A stretch of 64,000 nt of DNA from JBFJKD01 sp041600415 (GTDB lineage Bacteria; Pseudomonadota; Gammaproteobacteria; Pseudomonadales; Porticoccaceae): assembly GCA_041600415.1 (NCBI GenBank), contig JBFIKF010000001.1:310001-374000 (forward strand). Reading direction: 5' to 3'. A model generated the notes under the pieces. The model was not told the origin of the DNA and made no database searches. It was given only the letters and a program-made list of their open reading frames with translations. Positions 49,897 to 59,164 of this stretch are shown here, piece after piece. The translations under genes were made by a program, and so were the position numbers. Position 1 is the stretch's first letter. Every line of letters starts with the position of its first letter.

Positions 49897-52833
49897 ATGC
49901 AGCCCGTGACACCCGTGGTTAATCCTTTGCGAGAAACCTTTGCAAACCAGTTGCAGTTGTTCCGCGAACGGGTGCCTGCGGAGGCCGCGCGCTGGCTCGA
50001 CCTGAAGCTGGAAAATCTGGAATTCGCCCGCCAGCTACAGGTGGTATGGGATGGCAGCGAATTTATTGCCACGGTGTGCCACAGAAAACCGGCGCTGTTA
50101 CGGGAATTGGTTGAGTCCGAAGAGCTTTCGTCGCCGGCATCTTCCGCTGGGTACGCGCAGCGGTTGCATGCGTCGCTCGCATCCGTTGACAGCGACGATG
50201 GTCTGCATCGCGCCCTGCGTCTGTTTCGCGAGCGGGAGATGGTGCGCATCCTGTGGCGCGACCTGGCCGGATTGGCAACGCTGCGGGACACCACCGGCGA
50301 TATGACCGCACTCGCCGACGCCTGCATCATCGCGGCACTGAATTTCCTCGCGCGCGCTACCGAACGCAGTCTGGGTGTTCCTGTGGGGGGGGCCAGTGGC
50401 ACGGCGCAACAATTGCTGGTGATCGCGATGGGCAAACTTGGTGCCGGGGAGCTCAACCTGTCGTCCGATGTAGATCTGATGTTTGCCTATGGCGAGGGCG
50501 GGGAAACGCAAAGTGAACCGGGTGCGGCCAGTCACGCCAGGGACCGCATAACCAATCAGGAGTTTTTTACCCGCCTCGGACAAAAGCTTATTCAGGCACT
50601 GGATACACGCACCACTGATGGCTTTGTGTTTCGTGTGGATATGCGACTGCGCCCCTATGGGCAGAGTGGCCCTCTGGTTTTCAGCTGCGGTGCGCTGGAA
50701 GAGTATTACCAGAGTCAGGGCCGCGACTGGGAGCGTTACGCGATGGTCAAGGCGCGAGTGATCAGCGGTGCCGGCGAGCCAGCTGCCGCCGCACGATTGA
50801 TGTCCGTGCTGCGTGCTTTCACCTATCGAAAATACATAGATTTCAGTGTGATTCAATCCCTGCGCGATATGAAAGCGCTGATTAACCGGGAGGTGCGGCG
50901 CAAAGCCCTGCACGACGATATCAAGCGCGGCGCCGGGGGTATCCGCGAAGTGGAATTCATCGTGCAGGCGTTTCAGCTGGTGCGCGGTGGGCGGGACCGG
51001 CGTTTTCAAAATCCCGTGTTGCTGGAGATGCTGCCCCTGTTGGCGGCGGAAGGTTCGCTGACCGCAAAGGATGCCACCGATCTGGAAACGGCTTACGGTT
51101 TTTTGCGCAATGTGGAACATCGCCTGCAGGGCTGGCGCGATGAACAAACCCAGCAGCTGCCGCGCGATGCTGCCGGGCGGGCACGTCTCGCGCGCCTCCT
51201 GGGGTTTAACAGCGTGGAGGATTTTGATCTGACTCTCGCGCGGCATCGCCAGTGCGTGCGCGACATATTTGACGATGTCGTCGCGCAGGAGGACGACGCG
51301 CCGGATGGCGACGATGATCAACGGGAGGATTTGCGCCGCGCCCAACAGGTTTGGTCGAGTCGCGATGCGGACGCGACACCGCTGGTCAGGCTGGGGTTTG
51401 ACCCGGCCGAGGAGGCGTTGGAAATATTGCGTGGGCTACGGGACAGCTCGGCCGTCAAAGCGATGCAAAGCGACGCCCGGGCACGCATGGACGCATTAAT
51501 GCCGCTACTTATCGGCGCCTGTGCCAGGGTCGAAAACAGCGTGGAGACTTTGCGGCGCACCCTGAAATTGGTGGAAAGCGTGGCGCGTCGCAGTGCGTAT
51601 CTGGTGTTGCTGACAGAAAATTCGGGAGCCCTTGAGCAGCTCGTAAGGTTATGCGCGGCAAGTCCATGGATAACCGCTGAGCTGTGTCGTCACCCGGCGT
51701 TACTGGACGAGTTGCTCGATCCGCGCACGTTGTATACGCCGCTCGATAAAACGGTTTTGCAGCGGGAGCTACAACAACAGTTGTTGCGGATTCCGGAGGA
51801 AGACCTGGACGGCCAGATGGAGGCGTTGCGGTACTTTCGCAGCGCTCAGAGCCTGCGCATCGCCGCCTGTGAAGTCAGCGGCGTGGTGCCGTTGATGAAA
51901 GTCAGTGATTACCTGACGTGGTTGGCGGAGATCATTCTCGATTACGCATTGGTACTGGCCTGGAAAAATCTTGTCGACCGCCATGGGCAACCGGGCGATG
52001 TAGCACCCGGGGAGGTGCCGTTTCTGATCATCGGATACGGCAAGCTGGGGGGTATCGAGCTCGGCCATAGTTCGGACCTCGACCTGGTGTTTATTTACGA
52101 CGCCGATCCGGATCTAACTACCAGTGGGCCGCGGGAAGTCAGCAACGGCGTTTTTTTTGCGCGGCTTGGGCAGCGCATTCTGCATATTCTCGGCACGCGC
52201 ACACCGTCGGGCGTCCTGTATGAGGTAGATATGCGCCTGCGGCCGTCTGGCAACGCCGGGTTGCTGGTAACTACATTCCCGGCATTTGCTAAATACCAGC
52301 AGGAAAGTGCCTGGATATGGGAACACCAGGCGCTGGTGCGTGCGCGGCCGGTGACCGGTAGCCAGCGGTTGGCAGAACAGTTTAATGGCCTGCGCCAAAC
52401 GGTATTGACCCAGCAGCGGGATCCACAGGAGTTACAATTGGCAGTGCGCGAGATGCGCGCCAGAATGTTGCTGGAGCACGTGGGGATTGGCGCCGATAGC
52501 GAGGCAACGAGCGGAATGTTTGACCTGAAGCAGGCGCGCGGAGGTATCGTCGACATTGAATTTATGGTTCAATTTGCGCTTCTGGCCCAGTCCCATCAAC
52601 ATCCCGGTTTGACCCGCTGGACGGACAATATTCGACTTCTCGATGCACTGGCCGAATTCGGCGTGCTATCGGCTGACGAAAAAGTAAAATTACAGGATGC
52701 GTACCGGGACTATCGGGCGGCCGCCCACCGACTGCAGTTGCAACAACGACCGGGACTGGTTCCGGCCGAGGAGTTTGTCGCGCAGCGGGCGGTAGTCTGT
52801 GCCCTCTGGGAGCGCTTGTTAGGCGCGCTATAA
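49897..52833 (+). CDS. glnE: glutamine synthetase adenylyltransferase/deadenylase GlnE
   Basis: A 978-residue bifunctional enzyme that adds AMP to glutamine synthetase or removes it according to the nitrogen state. Two nucleotidyltransferase halves are plain: GKLGAGELNLSSDVDLMFAYGEGG (deadenylylase, N-terminal) and GYGKLGGIELGHSSDLDLVFIYD (adenylylase, C-terminal), each followed by a GlnD PII-uridylyltransferase-like helical domain (DIKRGAGGIREVEFIVQAFQLVRGG and FDLKQARGGIVDIEFMVQF). ATG 49897 was chosen; GTG 49882 is possible. Length is close to E. coli GlnE (946). It lies upstream of ilvE as in Pseudomonas. Confidence 0.96.
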   Translation: MQPVTPVVNPLRETFANQLQLFRERVPAEAARWLDLKLENLEFARQLQVVWDGSEFIATVCHRKPALLRELVESEELSSPASSAGYAQRLHASLASVDSDDGLHRALRLFREREMVRILWRDLAGLATLRDTTGDMTALADACIIAALNFLARATERSLGVPVGGASGTAQQLLVIAMGKLGAGELNLSSDVDLMFAYGEGGETQSEPGAASHARDRITNQEFFTRLGQKLIQALDTRTTDGFVFRVDMRLRPYGQSGPLVFSCGALEEYYQSQGRDWERYAMVKARVISGAGEPAAAARLMSVLRAFTYRKYIDFSVIQSLRDMKALINREVRRKALHDDIKRGAGGIREVEFIVQAFQLVRGGRDRRFQNPVLLEMLPLLAAEGSLTAKDATDLETAYGFLRNVEHRLQGWRDEQTQQLPRDAAGRARLARLLGFNSVEDFDLTLARHRQCVRDIFDDVVAQEDDAPDGDDDQREDLRRAQQVWSSRDADATPLVRLGFDPAEEALEILRGLRDSSAVKAMQSDARARMDALMPLLIGACARVENSVETLRRTLKLVESVARRSAYLVLLTENSGALEQLVRLCAASPWITAELCRHPALLDELLDPRTLYTPLDKTVLQRELQQQLLRIPEEDLDGQMEALRYFRSAQSLRIAACEVSGVVPLMKVSDYLTWLAEIILDYALVLAWKNLVDRHGQPGDVAPGEVPFLIIGYGKLGGIELGHSSDLDLVFIYDADPDLTTSGPREVSNGVFFARLGQRILHILGTRTPSGVLYEVDMRLRPSGNAGLLVTTFPAFAKYQQESAWIWEHQALVRARPVTGSQRLAEQFNGLRQTVLTQQRDPQELQLAVREMRARMLLEHVGIGADSEATSGMFDLKQARGGIVDIEFMVQFALLAQSHQHPGLTRWTDNIRLLDALAEFGVLSADEKVKLQDAYRDYRAAAHRLQLQQRPGLVPAEEFVAQRAVVCALWERLLGAL

Positions 52834-52877
52834 GGGTGGTGGATAATGTGTGGCGTGAAAAAATGAGGAGCTGTTGA

Positions 52878-53807
52878 ATGTCGTTTGCTGATCGCGATGG
52901 TACTATCTGGTTTGACGGGGAGTTGGTCCCCTGGCGGGAGGCCAAGGTACACGTGCTGACCCACACTCTGCACTATGGCATGGGAGTATTTGAGGGTGTA
53001 CGCGCCTATCACACCGAACATAACGGCACGGCGATTTTCCGGCTTAAGGAGCATACCAACCGGCTATTTGATTCCGCCAAGATTATCGGATTATCACTGC
53101 CTTTCGATCGCGACACCTTAAATGAAGCGCAACGGCTGGTGGTGCGCGAAAACAATTTAAAGGAAGCTTACTTGCGCCCCATGGCGTTCCTCGGTTCAGA
53201 AGCGATGGGTCTGCGCGCCGATGGTTTGAGCACACACGTGATTGTGGCGTCCTGGGCCTGGCCTTCCTATATGAGTCCAGATGCCCTGGAAAAAGGTATT
53301 CGCATTAAAACATCGTCCTTTACGCGCCATCATGTGAATATTACCCTGTGTAAGGCGAAGGCCAATGGTAACTACATGAATTCCATGCTGGCGCTGCGCG
53401 AAGCGCTGCAATGTGGGTACGATGAAGCGCTGCTGCTGGATCCGGAGGGCTACGTCGCGGAAGGCAGCGGCGAGAATTTTTTCCTGGTCAAAGACGGTGT
53501 GTTGTACACGCCGGAGCTGACTTCGTGTCTGAATGGTATTACCCGCGCTACGGTTATTCAGTTGTCCGAGGAACTCGGTTACGAGGTGCGGGAAAAGCGC
53601 ATTACCCGGGACGAAGTATATATTGCCGACGAGGCCTTTTTTACCGGCACGGCCGCCGAAGTGCTGCCAATTCGAGAAATGGATAATCGGGTCATCGGCA
53701 GCGGCGTGCGCGGGCCGCTTACCGAGCAGTTACAGAGCCTGTACTTCGACGCGGTGCGCGGGCGCAATGGCGCCCATCCCGAGTGGCTAACGGCTGTTGC
53801 AGACTGA
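52878..53807 (+). CDS. ilvE: branched-chain amino acid aminotransferase IlvE
   Basis: A 309-residue fold-IV PLP enzyme that makes valine, leucine and isoleucine from their 2-oxoacids with glutamate. Blocks are DGTIWFDGELVPWREAKVHVLTHTLHYGMGVFEGVRAY, the PLP Lys in AKANGNYMNS, the AEGSGENFFLV block and PELTSCLNGITRATV. ATG 52878 follows GAGGAG. With IlvA and IlvD in this window it completes the route except for acetohydroxyacid synthase and IlvC. Confidence 0.97.
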   Translation: MSFADRDGTIWFDGELVPWREAKVHVLTHTLHYGMGVFEGVRAYHTEHNGTAIFRLKEHTNRLFDSAKIIGLSLPFDRDTLNEAQRLVVRENNLKEAYLRPMAFLGSEAMGLRADGLSTHVIVASWAWPSYMSPDALEKGIRIKTSSFTRHHVNITLCKAKANGNYMNSMLALREALQCGYDEALLLDPEGYVAEGSGENFFLVKDGVLYTPELTSCLNGITRATVIQLSEELGYEVREKRITRDEVYIADEAFFTGTAAEVLPIREMDNRVIGSGVRGPLTEQLQSLYFDAVRGRNGAHPEWLTAVAD

Positions 53808-53866
53808 CGCGGAGCACAACACATGGGCCTGATCGGGTGGCCGGCTAAACAATGACCGGTGAGTCC

Positions 53867-54943
53867 ATGAGTCAATCGCGGCTGCTCGTCATAGGCCCCT
53901 CCTGGGTAGGCGATATGGTTATGGCCCAGGCCCTGGTTAGCGCACTTAAAACGCAATTCCCCGAGAGTGCCATCGATGTGCTCGCGCCAGCGTGGAGTGG
54001 CCCATTACTGGCGCGCATGCCGCAGGTCAGCGCTGCTATTGCGATGCCGATAGGTCACGGCAGACTGGGGTTGGGGGCCCGTTGGCGTTTGGCGCAAACC
54101 CTGCGCGCCCGCGGTTACCGTCGCGCCTTTGTGTTGCCCAATTCGTTTAAATCTGCGCTGATTCCCTTATTTGCCGGTATTCCGGTGCGCACCGGATGGC
54201 GCGGGGAAATGCGTTTTGGGTTACTCAACGACATTCGTTTACTCGACAAAAAACGCTATCCGTTGATGGTGCAGCGATTTGTGGCGCTGGCTTACGCGGA
54301 CCACGCAACGTTGCCGGACACTACGTCTCGACCGCAGTTAACCGCGGATAAAGGGCGCCTCCCCGAACTATACAAGCGCCTGGGTTTACAGGGCGACAGG
54401 CCGGTTCTGGCGCTTTGCCCCGGTGCCGAATTCGGCCCTTCAAAGCGCTGGCCCGCTCACCATTTCGCCGCCGTCGCACAGGAGTACATCGGTCGTGGCT
54501 GGCGGGTTTGGCTGTTGGGATCGAGTAACGACAGGTCGGTAGCCGACCAGGTGATAGCCAGCCTGTCGACGGCGAGTCAATCCTGGGCATCCAATCTTGC
54601 CGGGCGTACCGAACTGGAGGATGTTATTGATTTGCTGGCTGCGGCCAGCGCAGTGGTTAGCAACGACTCCGGGCTGATGCATATTGCGGCGGCATTGCAG
54701 CGCCCCCTGGTGGCAGTGTACGGCTCCAGTTCGCCGGCCTTTACGCCACCTCTGGGAGATAATGTGGCGGTACTGTCCATCCCGGTGAACTGTGGACCCT
54801 GCTTTCAGAGAGAGTGTCCCGAAGGGCATTTGAAATGCCTGAATGATTTGAGGCCGCAACAGGTACTCGACGCGCTCGCGATACGCATCTCGGCGGACGA
54901 GTCCGTTGTTGCGCCCATTACTAATCAGCGATCCTTATTATGA
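53867..54943 (+). CDS. waaF: LPS heptosyltransferase II WaaF
   Basis: A 358-residue GT9-family enzyme that adds the second heptose to the LPS inner core from ADP-heptose. The blocks ILVIGPSWVGDMVMAQ-type LLVIGPSWVGDMVMAQALV, VLPNSFKSALIPLFAGIPVRTGWRGEMR, LLNDIRLLDKKRYPLMVQRFVALAY, CPGAEFGPSKRWPAHHFA and SNDSGLMHIAAALQRPLVAVYGSSSP match WaaF closely. ATG 53867 was chosen; ATG 53852 gives five more residues. It starts the LPS locus, 59 bases after ilvE. Confidence 0.95.
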   Translation: MSQSRLLVIGPSWVGDMVMAQALVSALKTQFPESAIDVLAPAWSGPLLARMPQVSAAIAMPIGHGRLGLGARWRLAQTLRARGYRRAFVLPNSFKSALIPLFAGIPVRTGWRGEMRFGLLNDIRLLDKKRYPLMVQRFVALAYADHATLPDTTSRPQLTADKGRLPELYKRLGLQGDRPVLALCPGAEFGPSKRWPAHHFAAVAQEYIGRGWRVWLLGSSNDRSVADQVIASLSTASQSWASNLAGRTELEDVIDLLAAASAVVSNDSGLMHIAAALQRPLVAVYGSSSPAFTPPLGDNVAVLSIPVNCGPCFQRECPEGHLKCLNDLRPQQVLDALAIRISADESVVAPITNQRSLL

Positions 54944-55055
54944 AACGCGCTGGGGCGTGGTGCGCCGTGTACTCCTCTGCGGTTGCGCGCATGACTGCTG
55001 GTGGGATTTCCCGCCTGAGTAATATAAATCAGTGTGTCACTGTGGGTAACGGGAA

Positions 55056-56462
55056 ATGTTGCGCACCATTGACGAGCTGAAAAATGCGCCCATCGGTTTG
55101 CAGGCGCCGTTTGATATCGCCACACCCGGGCGTGAGACATTGCATTGCGAGCAAATTTATCGCCATCTACCCGGCAGGCGTCTGGTGTTTCGCGCCCGTT
55201 GGCACAACACGGACACGCTGGTTAAACTTTTTTTCCGCGCCAGGGATTTTGATCGGGAGCGCGCGGGACTGCGAGCCATGGCAGCCGCACGGATTCCCCA
55301 TGGAGCGGAAATATGGACGCTGATAGACTCCGAGGAAGACAGTTATTTTCTCGGTTGCGAATTTCTCGACGACGCTGTGAGTTTGCAGGACTGTTACGCC
55401 GGTTTGTCCGCCAAACAATTGTTACCGCTGCTGCGCGACGCGCTGAGCATAGTGGGGAAGCTACATCGTGCTGGCTGGATGCAGGCGGATGTTCACCTCG
55501 ATAATTTTCTGCTCAGCCGCGGCAAGCTACTGGCTATTGATGGCGGTGGCGTTTCCATTTTGCAGGATCCCCCCGAGGGCAATATCGGATTGTTCTTTGC
55601 GCAGATGGTGCCGGACTACGATCGCTTGATCCCCGATGTGCTCGATGCCTATGGCGAGGGCGCTCCGCCTCTCGCAGCAGTACAGGCCGCGACTACTCGT
55701 ATGCGCGCTGTGCGTATCGCCAGATATCTACAAAAAACCGTGCGCTCCTGTACGGAATTTTCAGTCAGTATCGATCGCCACCGTTTTATCGCGATGCGCA
55801 GGGACATGGAAACCCGTCGCCTGACCAGGCTCATGGACGAACCGGACGCTGAAGTCGGTGGTGCAAAGTTTTTAAAAAGAGGCAATACCGCCACCGTAAT
55901 CAAAGTGGATTGCGAGAGCCAGGATCGCGTTCTGAAAATTTACAGTATCAAAAGTTTTTGGCACGGCCTCAGCCGCTGTTGGCGGCCCAGTCGCGCCTGG
56001 GTGTCGTGGCAGAATGCCCACCGATTGAAATTACTGGGAGTGGCGACACCATTACCCGTGGCGCTGCGGGAAAACAGGGTGGGGCCACTGCGTCGTGTGG
56101 CGTATTTGTTGACTGACTTTATCGACGGCGAAAACCTCGCGTCCTGGCTATTAAAAACCGACAGGAAATCCATTCCGGAGTGGCTCGACGCGGAAATCGT
56201 GCGATTATTTGATATTATGTGGCACAGCAATATAACGCACGGGGACATGAAGGCCACCAATTTTATGGTGTTTGCCTACCGTTTACATGTCATCGATCTG
56301 GACTCCATGCGCTGGCACGACTCGCAACGCAAATTTATTGCAGCTTACAAGCGGGATCTGAGCCGATTTTTGCAAAATTGGCAGGGTGAAACGCGCGAAC
56401 ATTTTGTGCAACTGCTAGAACCGTTTGCGCTGCGCGCAGGCTTGTTATTCCCCCCTAACTAA
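55056..56462 (+). CDS. double kinase-domain LPS-core kinase (WaaP/InaA family)
   Basis: A 468-residue cytoplasmic protein holding two LPS-kinase-like folds in tandem. The N-terminal domain has MQADVHLDNFLL (catalytic loop near 144, with Gln where His is usual) and LLAIDGGGVSIL as metal-binding segment. The C-terminal domain has NITHGDMKATNFMVF (near 395) and LHVIDLDSMRW, which look active. The neighbours (WaaF, WaaC, HldE, carbamoyltransferase) place it in LPS core modification; heptose phosphorylation is the likely reaction (inference). It starts at ATG 55056 and ends nine bases before the carbamoyltransferase. Confidence 0.82.
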   Translation: MLRTIDELKNAPIGLQAPFDIATPGRETLHCEQIYRHLPGRRLVFRARWHNTDTLVKLFFRARDFDRERAGLRAMAAARIPHGAEIWTLIDSEEDSYFLGCEFLDDAVSLQDCYAGLSAKQLLPLLRDALSIVGKLHRAGWMQADVHLDNFLLSRGKLLAIDGGGVSILQDPPEGNIGLFFAQMVPDYDRLIPDVLDAYGEGAPPLAAVQAATTRMRAVRIARYLQKTVRSCTEFSVSIDRHRFIAMRRDMETRRLTRLMDEPDAEVGGAKFLKRGNTATVIKVDCESQDRVLKIYSIKSFWHGLSRCWRPSRAWVSWQNAHRLKLLGVATPLPVALRENRVGPLRRVAYLLTDFIDGENLASWLLKTDRKSIPEWLDAEIVRLFDIMWHSNITHGDMKATNFMVFAYRLHVIDLDSMRWHDSQRKFIAAYKRDLSRFLQNWQGETREHFVQLLEPFALRAGLLFPPN

Positions 56463-56471
56463 GGTTGGCCA

Positions 56472-58199
56472 GTGGCAACGATTATTCTTGGATTATCTGG
56501 AGCGCTGAATCACGATCCATCGGCGGCAATTTATGTGGATGCGAAACTGGTTGCGGCCGCGGAGGAAGAGCGTTTCATACGCGACAAGCACGCGAAGGGC
56601 AAGATGCCCTACGAGGCGGCAAAATTTTGTCTGGAGTTTGCGGGCGTCAAGCCTCAGGACGTCGATGTGGTGGCCGTACCTTTTGCGCCGATATCAATTG
56701 CATCCCCCGCCCGCTGGCATTACGCACGCCGCTACTGGTACGCACCTGATCGCGCTCTCGATGCAATTTTTAACGGTAACCGCCGTTATCGACGCTACCG
56801 TCAGCGCATCTTCGATCTGTTGATTCAACTGGGCATAGACCCCAATCAAATTCAGTTTGAGCCGGTCGAGCATCACCTGGCACACGCCTCCAGCGCCTAT
56901 CATCTGAGTGGTTTTAGCGAAAAAACGGCAATTATGGGTGTGGATGGCAAAGGCGAGTACGCCACTACGTTTTTTGGGTACGGTGAAAATGGGAAAATTC
57001 ATAAAATAAAAGAGTTTTACGATCCGGATTCCCTCGGCGGTTTGTACGGCGCGATCACCGAATATCTGGGTTTTGAGATGCTCGACGGCGAATACAAAGT
57101 AATGGGGATGGCGCCCTACGGGGACCCCACGAAATACGATTTTTCGCGCCTGGTTGATTTTGACGGCAAGAATTTCACTATCAATACCCGCTACGTCAAT
57201 ACCGTCGGCCTGCGCCGCTACAAGGAAAACGGGGTCGGTTTTTATTTCAGCAATAAGTTGACCGAGTGGTTGGGGCCGCGCCGGGTCGGTGATATGGCGG
57301 ATGATCCCTATATTCACTACGCAGCCACCATTCAAGCCCTGTACGAGCAGGTGGTGTTAAAGTTGATGGACTATTACCTCGGCGAAATTCTGCGGGAAAC
57401 CGGCAAACTGGCGTTTTCCGGTGGCGGGGCGCTGAACGTCAAGTTAAATCAGAAAATTATTGCCCATCCCGATGTCCGGGAGCTGTACGTGCAGCCGGCA
57501 TCTGGAGATTCCGGTACTGCGGTGGGGGCGGCCTCCTACGCATTGGTCAAACGGGGTATCGTGCCGGAAAAAATGGCGCACGTGTACCTCGGACCCGAAT
57601 ACTCTAACGATGAGTGTGTGCTGGCCTGTGAGCGCCATGAACAGAAACCACGTTATCAGATTATTGATCAGGTGCCCGAACGCATTGCCAAAATTCTTGC
57701 GGATGGCAATCCGGTGGCGTGGTTTCAGGGGCGCATGGAGTTTGGTCCGCGAGCGCTGGGCGGGCGTTCTATCCTCGGCTGTCCAAGTGCGCCGGGTATT
57801 GCCGCGCGTATCAATGAACAGATTAAGTTTCGCGAACGCTGGCGACCATTTTGTCCGAGTATGCTGGATCGCGTAGCACCGCAGATGTTCCAGACCGACC
57901 ATCCAGCGCCATTTATGACGTTTACATTCGAAGTGGCAGAGGAATGGAAAGCGCGTGTTCCGGAAGTGGTGCACGAAGATGGCACGGCCCGTGCTCAGGC
58001 TCTAACCCGCGAACACAACCCGCGCTATTACGCGCTGATGGAAGAGATGGAGAAGCTGACCGGCAATGGCGTGGTGCTCAACACCTCGTTAAACCGGCGG
58101 GGCGAGCCGATGATTTGTTCGCCAACGGACGCGCTGAATATGTTTTACGGGTCGGATTTGCAGTATCTAATTATGGAAGATGTGCTGGTGACCAAATAG
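56472..58199 (+). CDS. carbamoyltransferase (NodU/CmcH family, WapO-like)
   Basis: A 575-residue O-carbamoyltransferase. The N-terminal ASKHA-type half has LSGALNHDPSAAIYVDAKLVAAAEEERFIRDKH, the VEHHLAHASSAYHLSGF block and GVDGKGEYATTFFGYGENG. The C-terminal YrdC-like half has PASGDSGTAVGAASYALV, the QGRMEFGPRALGGRSILGCPS block and the closing NTSLNRRGEPMICSPTDAL. These enzymes transfer a carbamoyl group from carbamoyl phosphate to a sugar hydroxyl. In Pseudomonas a relative in the LPS locus carbamoylates a core heptose, and the context here is the same. GTG 56472 starts it, nine bases after the preceding stop. Confidence 0.9.
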   Translation: MATIILGLSGALNHDPSAAIYVDAKLVAAAEEERFIRDKHAKGKMPYEAAKFCLEFAGVKPQDVDVVAVPFAPISIASPARWHYARRYWYAPDRALDAIFNGNRRYRRYRQRIFDLLIQLGIDPNQIQFEPVEHHLAHASSAYHLSGFSEKTAIMGVDGKGEYATTFFGYGENGKIHKIKEFYDPDSLGGLYGAITEYLGFEMLDGEYKVMGMAPYGDPTKYDFSRLVDFDGKNFTINTRYVNTVGLRRYKENGVGFYFSNKLTEWLGPRRVGDMADDPYIHYAATIQALYEQVVLKLMDYYLGEILRETGKLAFSGGGALNVKLNQKIIAHPDVRELYVQPASGDSGTAVGAASYALVKRGIVPEKMAHVYLGPEYSNDECVLACERHEQKPRYQIIDQVPERIAKILADGNPVAWFQGRMEFGPRALGGRSILGCPSAPGIAARINEQIKFRERWRPFCPSMLDRVAPQMFQTDHPAPFMTFTFEVAEEWKARVPEVVHEDGTARAQALTREHNPRYYALMEEMEKLTGNGVVLNTSLNRRGEPMICSPTDALNMFYGSDLQYLIMEDVLVTK

Positions 58200-58263
58200 C
58201 AACACTTCCGACCGGTCCCTGCTTGGCGGGCTGCCACAAGCTGATCTGCCTGAGAGCGATGGA

Positions 58264-58893
58264 CTAGCGCTGGAGTGTGAAGTAGTGGCTGATGGCGCTG
58301 CTGACCCGTGCATCGCCATACCCGGCGGCAAGGTTATCCGCATATTTTGCCAGCACAGCTCTATCGTTCGCGATCCGCAACAGATGCCGGAAGTTTCTTA
58401 TACGTCGGCGTCGATGCAGGGGGCGCGAGGACACCTGTAGATCGGAAATGTCGATAAGCCCCAATTGGTTGTCCGGCGTCAACACGATATTACCGAGGTG
58501 CAGGGAGCGAAAATAAATACCTTTGTCGTGTAATTTGCGTACGAATGCACCGAGCTGTCCGATAGCCGCTGCGTCGAGTGTGGCGGCGATGCTACGCAGG
58601 GTGGTGCCGACCAGGGGTTGATAACACACGGCGGAGCGTTTGAGAGCGGGAATATCATAGTCAGCCACCACAACGACCGTCGGTATGCCGCGCGCGGCGA
58701 GCATGCGGGCGTTGCGTACGAAGCGCCGAGTGTAAGAAAAAATGCGCGCGGAGCTGAATAAACGCTTTACGCGAAACAGCTTCAGGTAGTTGCCATTGGC
58801 TAGCTGCAGCACCTTGTCCCCGTGAGCATCCGCTTCGATTAGCGTCGCATCGCCGGTTAATTCAAGATAGCGATTATGATCGATACGTTCCAT
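58264..58893 (-). CDS. atypical LPS-core kinase-fold protein
   Basis: A 209-residue kinase-fold protein on the opposite strand from its LPS neighbours. It has the N-lobe LQLANGNYLKLFRVKRLFSS (ATP Lys region), RNARMLAARGIPTV and the loop IYFRSLHLGNIVL, where the catalytic HxD is replaced by RSL; LGLIDISDLQ keeps the metal-binding Asp. Relatives occur in Pseudomonas LPS core loci. It may be a pseudokinase or use a different base. ATG 58893 was chosen over GTG 58941. Confidence 0.78.
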   Translation of the reverse strand: MERIDHNRYLELTGDATLIEADAHGDKVLQLANGNYLKLFRVKRLFSSARIFSYTRRFVRNARMLAARGIPTVVVVADYDIPALKRSAVCYQPLVGTTLRSIAATLDAAAIGQLGAFVRKLHDKGIYFRSLHLGNIVLTPDNQLGLIDISDLQVSSRPLHRRRRIRNFRHLLRIANDRAVLAKYADNLAAGYGDARVSSAISHYFTLQR

Positions 58894-59164
58894 GGTCTGG
58901 GGATATGGCTCCGCGCTACTGACGTAGGCAAGTGTAATCACTCCTGATTGATTAGCAACAGCCGTGGTGACTGAAAAAAATAGTAACGTTTAAGGGTAAT
59001 TATTTTTCGTTGGCGCGCTGCATTTCTACCTTGCCGCGCATAAGGTTACAATAGCGGCAAGATAACAAAACACACTTTTTGCACAGCTGGAATAAACGAT
59101 CACCAAGAATCGCGTACACAAATAGCGGCGGATTGGGTTAACGTTGAAGAGGGGTGAGCGTACC

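Noticed and set aside
48972..50456. 494-codon open frame antisense to the GspE-type ATPase and glnE
   Set aside because: It covers two well-supported genes on the other strand, and its product is rich in Arg, Ser and His without family similarity, as expected for a shadow frame in G/C-rich DNA.
50098..51345. 415-codon open frame antisense to glnE
   Set aside because: Lies wholly within glnE on the opposite strand and has no recognisable domain.
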